Shown piece after piece: positions 1 through 6,622 of a stretch of DNA of 15,457 nucleotides. The translations under genes were made by a program, and so were the position numbers. The notes below the pieces were generated by a model. The model was not told the origin of the DNA. It made no database searches and saw nothing but the letters and a program-made list of their open reading frames with translations. The DNA is from an uncultured Bacilli bacterium. Lineage in GTDB: Bacteria; Bacillota_I; Bacilli_A; RF39; UBA660. The first letter of the stretch is position 1, and the number at the start of each line of letters is the position of its first letter. The stretch spans positions 1 through 15,457 of the forward strand of contig CAKOXR010000021.1 in NCBI GenBank assembly GCA_934130215.1. The letters are read 5' to 3'.

Positions 1-1
1 T

Positions 2-193
2 ATGGGTAAAGCAGTAGCAAGTCAAAAAGAAGACAAAATAAAAGCAGGACAAAAAATATTAATATCGAGATGCTTAAATGCAGGAATTGTATTTTTTATT
101 GTAGCAATAGTACAATTAATTATGGAAATTATGAAAAATGTAACAGGCGATAGTATATGGGACTGTGTCTGTAAATTTGTAGGTGGATGTTAA
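2..193 (+). CDS. VirB2/TrbC-like pilin candidate, C-terminal part (5' truncated)
   Basis: This is the 3' end of a gene that runs in from upstream. The reading frame is open to the window edge, so the methionine at position 2 is probably internal. The 63 visible residues start at the second half of a membrane hairpin: a charged, Lys-rich cytoplasmic loop (KAVASQKEDKIKAG, residues 3-16), an Arg at 23, then a hydrophobic helix (about 26-44) and a short Cys-containing tail (DCVCKFVGGC). It aligns without gaps to residues 73-95 and onward of the next gene product, including a shared KAVASQK motif, so the two are tandem paralogs. The two-helix shape with a basic loop is typical of VirB2/TrbC-type T4SS pilins. 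The gene is followed after 12 nt by the next gene and is probably co-transcribed. The truncated start and the small size limit certainty. Confidence 0.75.
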   Translation: MGKAVASQKEDKIKAGQKILISRCLNAGIVFFIVAIVQLIMEIMKNVTGDSIWDCVCKFVGGC

Positions 194-205
194 AAGGAGT
201 TTTAT

Positions 206-712
206 ATGAAAAAAAAGATAATTATTTTAATAACAATGATATTTACTATATTTCCAGTATTTGCTGATTGTACAGAAATGCCTTTAACTTCATGCAATAA
301 TAGTGGTGGAATTGCAACTAAATGTGGATTACCAGCAGGACTAGCTTATATGATAAATGATGCATATAATTTAATAAAAATATTAGTACCAATAACATTA
401 ATAATCTTAGGAATGATTGACATGCTTAAAGCAGTAGCAAGTCAAAAAGATGATGAAATAAAAAAAGGATGGAGTACTCTAATTAGAAGAACAATATATG
501 GAGTTTGTGTATATTTTGTGTTTTTTTTAATTCAATTAATTATAAGTTTATTACCATCAAGTAGTGGTAAAGATAACATAATAAGCTGTACAAAAGAATT
601 TTTTGTTAAAAAAACAGATAATGTATGTTGTATTACTAGCGGTGCTAATACGAATAACCCAGAAGGTGGTTCAAATGAAACTTCTAAAGATGGAAAATAT
701 AGTAAATACTAA
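206..712 (+). CDS. VirB2/TrbC-like T4SS pilin candidate
   Basis: This 168-aa protein begins with a signal peptide (MKKKIIIL..., likely cut after VFA at about residue 20). A short Cys-bearing segment follows, with the key Cys at 40. Then come TM1 (about 54-72), Asp72, a basic loop (K75, K81-K87, RR at 94-95), TM2 (about 96-116) and an outward tail with several Cys and a Gly/Asn/Ser-rich end. Both termini would be extracellular, as in VirB2/TrbC pilins. The hairpin matches the truncated protein upstream and the C-terminal domains of the five following paralogs (Cys-32-Asp here versus Cys-33-Asp there, Asp-23-Arg). The position +11 from Arg95, Pro in the larger paralogs, is Phe here. The start is fixed by AAAAGGAG at 192-199. 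A role as the main pilin or conduit subunit is inferred from topology and the VirB4/VirB6 neighbours; no direct assignment is possible. Confidence 0.78.
   Translation: MKKKIIILITMIFTIFPVFADCTEMPLTSCNNSGGIATKCGLPAGLAYMINDAYNLIKILVPITLIILGMIDMLKAVASQKDDEIKKGWSTLIRRTIYGVCVYFVFFLIQLIISLLPSSSGKDNIISCTKEFFVKKTDNVCCITSGANTNNPEGGSNETSKDGKYSKY
427..450 (+). repeat. 24-bp direct repeat shared by the tandem pilin genes
   Basis: Bases 427-450 are identical to bases 7-30. Both copies encode the cytoplasmic-loop motif KAVASQK of the two tandem pilin-like genes. The flanking sequence diverges quickly, so this is a remnant of gene duplication or selection on the loop, or a possible recombination point between the copies. 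It is not a mobile-element repeat. Confidence 0.8.
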
Positions 713-718
713 AATATG

Positions 719-724
719 AAAGGA
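719..724 (+). promoter_or_regulatory. Ribosome binding site deciding the start at 734
   Basis: AAAGGA lies 9 nt before ATG 734. The in-frame ATG at 716 has no purine-rich site in front of it, only the stop region of the previous gene, and ATG 725 is too close to the site. ATG 734 is therefore the best-supported start of the following gene. Confidence 0.6.
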
Positions 725-733
725 ATGATAAAT

Positions 734-2047
734 ATGTTATATAATATATTAAAAAAAACAATAATATTTTTTATTCCTTTTTTATTAATAAACAATATTT
801 ATGCAGTAGATAGTATGATTCAATATAAATATAAAACTGATGATTCTGAATATGTAATAACATTTACAATTGATGAAAAATTAAATATGAGAAATACAAA
901 TGTAATGGTATTTTCAAGTGATAATAATGGAATTGGAAAAAAAGTAACAATAAAACCATTAAATGAATTATTAAATGTTTCATTAGATACAGAAAGACCA
1001 TTTGGATTTACTGATTTAGAACATTCATATAAAGAATATTATGGATATGGAATGAATAAAGATTTTTATAATGAATTAATTAGTAATCCAGAAAAATATA
1101 AACCATTATTATTATTCGATGAAAATAATAATGCAGTAATAATAGGAAGTTATTTTGATAAAGATGTTTTTGAAGAAACATATGAAGCAGAATCATATAA
1201 CTTAAATGATAATAAAGAATATATTGATAAATTATTAAATGGACAATTAACATTTATACCAGAAAAAGCAAATCTTGGAATTAAACCAATAAATGTATAT
1301 AAAGACTTAAAATTAAAAGAAAAACAAGCAAATTATCAAGAAGTTAATAATACAAAAGTAGATTCGAAAAAGGAAAAAGATAATGCAAGTTTAACAAAAG
1401 GAGAATGTGAAAAATATACATTGTTACTTAAAAACTTAAAAGAAAATATAGTAGGAAATGATACCAAAAAAGGAGCATGCTCTACTGAGTCTATAAAAAA
1501 AATGCAATTATTAAATAATATATATGATTTAAAAAAAAGTTTTGATTCAAGTCTATTAGAGCCAGAATGTAAAGAATTAATATATGGAGAAAAAGGATAT
1601 ATTAATATGATTAATTCAGCACAAACATTTTATAATGGATTAGATGAAACAGTAAAAAATTCAAGTTTAATATGTTATGATATGCAAACAAAATATCTAG
1701 AAGGAATTTCTATTTTAACTCAATATAAACCAGAAATTACTATTGATACATCTAAATGTGAGTTAATTGACCAAAAAACAATGGATTTTTTAGAAAATTT
1801 ATTTAAAACAATAAAAGTATTAGTAACAGCATTATGTATATTTTTATGTATAACAGATGTATATAAATTAATTATAACAAAAGAAAATGATGGAGCTAAA
1901 GTAAAGAGCAAAATAACAAAAAGAATAATTGCTTTAATATTAGTATATCTAACACCAGTTATAGTTAATATAATAGTAAAAGTATTAAATGAAAGATATA
2001 TACAAAATAATCCAATAAAATGTGGATCAATTATAAATGAAGGGTGA
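734..2047 (+). CDS. Secreted ectodomain protein with C-terminal VirB2-like hairpin (paralog 1)
   Basis: I do not recognise a named family for the full protein. From ATG 734 it is 437 aa: a signal peptide (hydrophobic to about 24, ending NIYA), a predicted beta-rich head (about 25-180, beginning YKYKTDDSEY), a Lys-rich linker, a helical Cys-bearing stalk (about 220-340), and a C-terminal hairpin. Hairpin landmarks are Cys342, TM1 about 357-376, Asp375 with DVYK, basic loop, KR at 396-397, TM2 about 398-417, Pro408 and an outward tail with Cys430. The spacings Cys-33-Asp, Asp-22-Arg and Arg-11-Pro recur in the other paralogs. An alternative start at 716 would add six residues but lacks a ribosome site. 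Glycine codons are almost all GGA, unlike the last paralog. The gene lies between the pilin gene and paralog 2 with a 3-nt gap. A surface or pilus-associated role is inferred. Confidence 0.75.
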   Translation: MLYNILKKTIIFFIPFLLINNIYAVDSMIQYKYKTDDSEYVITFTIDEKLNMRNTNVMVFSSDNNGIGKKVTIKPLNELLNVSLDTERPFGFTDLEHSYKEYYGYGMNKDFYNELISNPEKYKPLLLFDENNNAVIIGSYFDKDVFEETYEAESYNLNDNKEYIDKLLNGQLTFIPEKANLGIKPINVYKDLKLKEKQANYQEVNNTKVDSKKEKDNASLTKGECEKYTLLLKNLKENIVGNDTKKGACSTESIKKMQLLNNIYDLKKSFDSSLLEPECKELIYGEKGYINMINSAQTFYNGLDETVKNSSLICYDMQTKYLEGISILTQYKPEITIDTSKCELIDQKTMDFLENLFKTIKVLVTALCIFLCITDVYKLIITKENDGAKVKSKITKRIIALILVYLTPVIVNIIVKVLNERYIQNNPIKCGSIINEG

Positions 2048-2050
2048 TTT

Positions 2051-3343
2051 ATGAAAAAAATTATTTTATTTTTATTAATTTTTCTATCATTTAATGTTTA
2101 TGCTGAAACTCAAAAAGATTATAAATTAATTACATATACAGTTGATATTAATGGAAAATATTATACAGCATCTGTAAAATATTGGCAAAATTGTAAAAGA
2201 AATAGTGAAGGCGAATGTACAAATGATTCTAAATATGAATTGGAATTAGATAGTTTGATATTAACAAGTAATGATAAAAGTGATAATAATGAAGAAATAA
2301 GATATGCCTTTAACTATGTTGATGGGCAATATACTATTCAAGGAGTGGGACAATTTTGTTCGAGTCATCCTAATATAAAATATGGATGTGGAATGAAAAT
2401 GGATTTAACTGAAGAAGAAATAAATAACCCTGAAATATTAAATAAATATTTGCCTAAATTTATGATGTTTGATTCAAATAAAATTTTAGATGGAAGCTCT
2501 ACTAAAATTGTAACCTATATAAGCGATGATAATTATAGTAGTGAAGATGAAAAAGAATTTTATAATGAATTTCAAAAATATGTTTTAAAACAACAAACAA
2601 ATGAGAATGAATTTCCAATATATTCAAGTAATATAAAAGAATTAAATGGAAACAGTAATATAACATATGATAAAAATGAAGATGTTGTTTTAAGAGATTT
2701 ACCATCTGGAGAATATTTTAAAATAGCAAGTGAAATATATGCTTTATTAGAAAAAGCCAAAAACATTAAAGTATGTACAGAAGATGATTTAAATGCTATA
2801 AGAAGTCAAAGACATATTCCTTTTGATAAATTAAGAGAAGATTTTGATGCTAGTTTAAGTAGTGATTGCTATTCAGTCTTATTTAAAGAAAAAGGATTAT
2901 ATGATTATATAAAACAAGGAAAAGCATTTGGTAATTCTAAAGGTGCTATAGTTGGACAAGATACAAATAATTATAAAATGGAATATTTATTTTTTGAATC
3001 ATTTTATTTACAAGGATATGGATTCTTAAATGGAGATTTTATGCAAGTAGAAATAAAAAATCCACCAAAATGTAGTGCTTTTGGAGATGAAACATATAAA
3101 TTTTTACAACAAATATTTAATGCTTTAAAATTTTGTGGAATCATATTAGGAACTCTATTAGGTATTGTTGATATATTTAAAATAATAACAGGAAAAGAAG
3201 ATGTTTCAAAAAAACAATTTAAAACATTACAAAAAAGAATTATTGCTATTATTTTACTTATTTTAACACCAATATTAATAGAAATTATATTCAAAATGAT
3301 TAATACAATAGGTATTAATGATCCTATTTGCGGTATTAGATAA
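2051..3343 (+). CDS. Secreted ectodomain protein with C-terminal VirB2-like hairpin (paralog 2)
   Basis: This 430-aa protein has a clear signal peptide (MKKIILFLLIFLSFNVYA, cut near residue 18). A Tyr/Asn-rich extracellular head (about 20-240) carries four Cys in its first part. The stalk (about 242-340) has Cys at the motif CTEDDLNAI, Cys273 and Cys341. The hairpin has TM1 about 356-374, Asp374 with DIFK to Lys377, a basic loop, KR at 395-396, TM2 about 397-416, Pro407 and Cys427 near the very end. The spacing (Cys-33-Asp, Asp-22-Arg, Arg-11-Pro) is identical to paralog 1. The start is supported by AGGGTGAT at 2041-2048, which includes the TGA stop of the previous gene and suggests translational coupling. 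The domain order implies an extracellular head carried on a T4SS pilin-like membrane module. No enzymatic motif is visible in the head, and the exact function is unknown. Confidence 0.76.
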   Translation: MKKIILFLLIFLSFNVYAETQKDYKLITYTVDINGKYYTASVKYWQNCKRNSEGECTNDSKYELELDSLILTSNDKSDNNEEIRYAFNYVDGQYTIQGVGQFCSSHPNIKYGCGMKMDLTEEEINNPEILNKYLPKFMMFDSNKILDGSSTKIVTYISDDNYSSEDEKEFYNEFQKYVLKQQTNENEFPIYSSNIKELNGNSNITYDKNEDVVLRDLPSGEYFKIASEIYALLEKAKNIKVCTEDDLNAIRSQRHIPFDKLREDFDASLSSDCYSVLFKEKGLYDYIKQGKAFGNSKGAIVGQDTNNYKMEYLFFESFYLQGYGFLNGDFMQVEIKNPPKCSAFGDETYKFLQQIFNALKFCGIILGTLLGIVDIFKIITGKEDVSKKQFKTLQKRIIAIILLILTPILIEIIFKMINTIGINDPICGIR

Positions 3344-3353
3344 GAGGTGAAAA

Positions 3354-4451
3354 ATGAAATATTTAATCTTATTTTTAATTTTATTTATACCAAGTGTTAA
3401 TGCTGAAAATGATGCTTTAGTTTGTACTTATAAAACAAATAATAATACCGTTACTTTTGGTTATTATATTGATGATACAGGAAATGGTAAAATTACAAAC
3501 TTTACATACTCAGGAGATCCAAATTCTATCTATAATAATTATTTAAAAGGAGATTTACAATTAGAGTGTCCAATAGTTAAGCAAATTAAATATTATGGAA
3601 GTGATTTAACAGAATTTTTTATAACAAAAAGTGAAGAAGATTTTAATAATTTAATTGTTAATAATACATTATTTGATAAAAATGGTTATATTATTGGTCA
3701 AATTGAAAATAAATATGAATCAGAAGTTATAAAAAAATTTAATTATTCACATTATGAATCATCGGAAATAAAGGGTAGTGTTACTGAACAAACTAGAAAC
3801 CAAATGTTAGAAAACATAAAAGCTTATGCAAGTGATGATTGTTCTTATATTGAAAAAACAGCAATTGCAGAATATTTTTTTGCAAATGATTTTGATTCAA
3901 TGAATAACTTTTATGATTCAAATACATTTAAATATAAAAATAATTATATTAAATTAAATGATAGATGTGCAAAAAATGCTAAAAATTTATATAATTCTTT
4001 ATTTTCACTCAGATACATGTTATCAGATTATGTAGATAGTGGTGGAGATACAAATACCATAAGTTATTTATCATTACAAGGAAGTTTTTATGCGGGTTAT
4101 GGAGCCTTAACTACACCTTGGTATAATAATACAACTAGTGAAGATGCATGTGATGCCATAAGTGGTGATATAAGAAAAATATTAAATGAATTATTTGATA
4201 CATTAAGATTAATATCAGTTATTTTAGTTATATTTTTAATAAATTTAGATTTGATTCAAACATTAGGTAAAAAAGATGATTCAGAAATTAAAAAAATGGT
4301 TAATAGAAGTATTAAAAGAATGATTGCTTTAATATTGATGCTTTTAATACCATTTATTATAAACCTTATTTTAGATTTACTTAACAATTATTTAAGTAAT
4401 TCATATGTAAATGTAAACGGAGAATGTGTTAAAGCTGTAACAGGAGGGTAG
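3354..4451 (+). CDS. Secreted ectodomain protein with C-terminal VirB2-like hairpin (paralog 3)
   Basis: This 365-aa protein has a signal peptide (MKYLILFLILFIPSVNA). A shorter head (about 19-145) starts with CTYKTNNNTV, a motif resembling the head starts of paralogs 1 and 4. The helical stalk has Cys in the motif CSYIEKTAI, then Cys205 (CAKNAKNLYNSL), and an LSLQ...GYG segment before Cys266. The hairpin has TM1 about 281-299, Asp299, a basic loop, KR at 321-322, TM2 about 323-342, Pro333 and tail Cys358. The usual D-x-x-K at the end of TM1 is D-x-x-Q here. The gap from Cys205 to Cys266 is 61 residues, exactly as in paralog 4. The start is fixed by GAGGTGA at 3344-3350. GGA and GGT glycine codons are about equal. 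The gene overlaps nothing and sits 10 nt after paralog 2. A surface or pilus role is inferred. Confidence 0.76.
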   Translation: MKYLILFLILFIPSVNAENDALVCTYKTNNNTVTFGYYIDDTGNGKITNFTYSGDPNSIYNNYLKGDLQLECPIVKQIKYYGSDLTEFFITKSEEDFNNLIVNNTLFDKNGYIIGQIENKYESEVIKKFNYSHYESSEIKGSVTEQTRNQMLENIKAYASDDCSYIEKTAIAEYFFANDFDSMNNFYDSNTFKYKNNYIKLNDRCAKNAKNLYNSLFSLRYMLSDYVDSGGDTNTISYLSLQGSFYAGYGALTTPWYNNTTSEDACDAISGDIRKILNELFDTLRLISVILVIFLINLDLIQTLGKKDDSEIKKMVNRSIKRMIALILMLLIPFIINLILDLLNNYLSNSYVNVNGECVKAVTGG

Positions 4452-4452
4452 T

Positions 4453-5811
4453 ATGAAAAAAATATTATTTTTAATAAATTGTTTTTTATTAATAATTAAT
4501 GTTAATGCAATGACTTGTATATATGAAACAGAAAATGTTAAATATAGTCTTGAAGTTAGTATTGATGTAACTGCTCCTTGGGTAAAAGGATATAAATTTG
4601 GTGGTTATGATATTGCTAAAATTACAAATGAAAAAAATGGATTAAGTGCTGGGGATGTTTTTGCTCCTTCAATAACTGACATTAATTTATATAAAGGTTT
4701 AACTGGTACCCCAACTGAAGAAGGAGTGTGTCCTACTTTACTTTCTCTTGGAAATAATAAATTTACAGTTATTCCATATAGTGTTTACAATAAATATTTT
4801 GCTCCTCTTAAAACTTTAGAGTGTCTAGAATGTAATGGAGATAGAGTTAAAGCAATTAGTTTAGATGGTCTTGAAAGATTATATACTTTTGATGATGTTT
4901 GTAAATATTTTAAAACAGATTTATCATTTGTTTATGAAGTTACTCCCTTTTTGAGTTATTTATATTTTAATCCTGATTATAATGGTTTAGTTTTAGATTG
5001 TGCTCGTGGTGGTATGGATCATGGATATGTTTTACAAGATTTTTTTGCAAATTATTATGATGAAATTATTCCAGGTAATGTTAATACAAATGATAAGATA
5101 TCTACTTGTCCATCTATAGGTAGTGAATATGAAATTGATAAAATATTAAGTTGTTTATCAGAAAAAGATAATATTGTTAAACAAGCTATTATAGATTTTA
5201 GTGAAAAATGTACAGAAAGAGAAAAAAGAGCAATTCAGTTATATTCGGGAGGATCTATTGCTACATTTTATAATAAACAGAATGTTTCTGGTTATTTAAA
5301 CAATGAAATTAAGATGATGTTTAATTCATTTTCGGCAGAATGTGGTAGTGCCGCTGATAATTTATATATTGCTATTAATAATAGTAATAGAGTATTAAAT
5401 GCCTATGGAGCACAACCAGAAGTTGAACATACTCTTGCTTTTCTAAGTTTACAATCTAATTATTTAAAATCTTTAGGTTTATTAACTAGTATGAATCATG
5501 GTGTTGATAAAGAAGAAAATGCATGTAATTTGATTAATAATGATTTAAAAAATATTATTAAAGAAATATTTAATGGTATTAGAATTGGAGCAGTTTGTTT
5601 AGTTATTTTTCTTTCAATTATAGATGTTTATAAAGTTGTAATTGCAGGTGATGATAGTGCTAAAAAAAAGATGCCTTCAATGGTTAGTAAAAGAGTTATT
5701 GCAGTTGTTATATTTTTGATTTTACCAACTATAGTTTTAGGAATAATAGATTTTCTTAATAAATATATTCCAGTAGATAATGCAAATTGTATTATAGATA
5801 GTATAAAATAA
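4453..5811 (+). CDS. Secreted ectodomain protein with C-terminal VirB2-like hairpin (paralog 4)
   Basis: At 452 aa this is the largest paralog. It has a signal peptide (MKKILFLINCFLLIINVNA) and a long head (about 20-235) that starts CIYETENVKYS and contains a CLEC pair, which could bind metal or form a disulfide. The stalk has the motif CTEREKRAI, Cys297 (CGSAADNLY), an LSLQ segment and Cys358. The hairpin has TM1 about 373-391, Asp391 with DVYK to Lys394, a basic loop, KR at 413-414, TM2 about 415-434, Pro425 and Cys446. All hairpin spacings agree with the other paralogs. The ribosome site GGAGGG at 4443-4448 lies inside the end of the previous gene, one base separates the two genes, and they are probably translationally coupled. 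It is the last gene before a terminator, so it closes the first operon. No catalytic motif was recognised in the head. Confidence 0.76.
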   Translation: MKKILFLINCFLLIINVNAMTCIYETENVKYSLEVSIDVTAPWVKGYKFGGYDIAKITNEKNGLSAGDVFAPSITDINLYKGLTGTPTEEGVCPTLLSLGNNKFTVIPYSVYNKYFAPLKTLECLECNGDRVKAISLDGLERLYTFDDVCKYFKTDLSFVYEVTPFLSYLYFNPDYNGLVLDCARGGMDHGYVLQDFFANYYDEIIPGNVNTNDKISTCPSIGSEYEIDKILSCLSEKDNIVKQAIIDFSEKCTEREKRAIQLYSGGSIATFYNKQNVSGYLNNEIKMMFNSFSAECGSAADNLYIAINNSNRVLNAYGAQPEVEHTLAFLSLQSNYLKSLGLLTSMNHGVDKEENACNLINNDLKNIIKEIFNGIRIGAVCLVIFLSIIDVYKVVIAGDDSAKKKMPSMVSKRVIAVVIFLILPTIVLGIIDFLNKYIPVDNANCIIDSIK

Positions 5812-5831
5812 TGGTTTAAAACCATTTTTTT
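5810..5831 (+). terminator. Short intrinsic terminator after paralog 4
   Basis: A 7-bp stem (AATGGTT paired with AACCATT, 3-nt loop) is followed directly by seven T residues. It begins on the stop codon of the preceding gene. The stem is short, so some readthrough into the next unit is likely. Confidence 0.6.
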
Positions 5832-5877
5832 ATTTTGTAAAAATTATTAAAAATGTCTAGTATTTTTAGATTAGATG

Positions 5878-5886
5878 TGTTATAAT
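5878..5886 (+). promoter_or_regulatory. Extended -10 promoter of the second operon
   Basis: TGTTATAAT is a perfect extended -10 element (TG-n-TATAAT). It sits about 34 nt before ATG 5920 in the only gap of about 100 nt within the first 11 kb. No good -35 hexamer is seen at the usual distance, which is typical of extended -10 promoters. It directly follows a terminator-like hairpin. Confidence 0.6.
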
Positions 5887-5919
5887 TTTTGTATGATATA
5901 GATTTTTTACAGGTGGATT

Positions 5920-6615
5920 ATGAAAAAAATTTTATTATTTATAATTGTTGCATTTTTAATATTTAATGTTAGTGCAACAAGTGATCAAGAATATTATGAT
6001 TCTTCGGTAAAAATAAATCAGGCTTATGATAAATTTATTGGTTCATGTAATAATGGTGAGAGAACTGCTATTATAAAATTTGCTCAAGGAAATTTAAGTA
6101 AATTAAGTGGTGGGTATTCTACTTTTAAGAGTTTAAGAACTGATGATGGTTTAGTTATAAATGATTTTTGTGCTAATAATTCTGAGGATTTATATAATTC
6201 TTTAATTTCTGCTAAAGAATATATTAAAGATAATGATTTATATAGCTTATCTTTAGAAACACTGATTGAAATTAAAGAAAATGTTTTTGTAAATGGTAGT
6301 AAAATTACTTCTAGAAAAGATTTGACTATAATTGAAGATTGTAATTTGATAAGTAATGATTTTAAAAATATTATGAAAGAATATTTAGGTTATTTTCAAG
6401 TTGGAGCTAGTTCGGTTGCTATTTTACTATGTATGAGTGATTTATATAAATTATTAATTACAAAGGAAATTAATAATAAAGAAGCATTTAAAAAAATTAA
6501 AGGTAGAGTAATTGCTTTGGCTATTTTTTTACTTTCTCCTGTTATTGTAAATATAATAATAGAGTTATTGAATAAATATATTGATGTTGAAGCAATTAAA
6601 TGTTTAGAAAGTTAG
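5920..6615 (+). CDS. Headless stalk plus VirB2-like hairpin protein (paralog 5)
   Basis: At 231 aa this is the smallest member of the five-protein family. It has a signal peptide (MKKILLFIIVAFLIFNVSA) and goes straight into the Cys stalk, so it lacks the variable head. The stalk has the motif CNNGERTAI, then Cys84 (CANNSEDLYNSL, close to CAKNAKNLYNSL of paralog 3) and Cys141. The hairpin has TM1 about 156-174, Asp174 with DLYK to Lys177, a basic loop, GR at 195-196, TM2 about 197-216, Pro207 and tail Cys228. It defines the minimal conserved core of the family. It heads its own operon (promoter at 5878, ribosome site AGGTGG at 5911-5916) together with the VirB6, VirB3 and VirB4-like genes, so it may be the base subunit that the head-bearing paralogs join. 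Its glycine codons favour GGT. Role inferred. Confidence 0.77.
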   Translation: MKKILLFIIVAFLIFNVSATSDQEYYDSSVKINQAYDKFIGSCNNGERTAIIKFAQGNLSKLSGGYSTFKSLRTDDGLVINDFCANNSEDLYNSLISAKEYIKDNDLYSLSLETLIEIKENVFVNGSKITSRKDLTIIEDCNLISNDFKNIMKEYLGYFQVGASSVAILLCMSDLYKLLITKEINNKEAFKKIKGRVIALAIFLLSPVIVNIIIELLNKYIDVEAIKCLES

Positions 6616-6622
6616 GTGAAAT

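Noticed and set aside
3004..3294. 96-codon minus-strand open frame
   Set aside because: It is antisense to the conserved hairpin of paralog 2. The plus strand carries the shared motifs, so this is a shadow.
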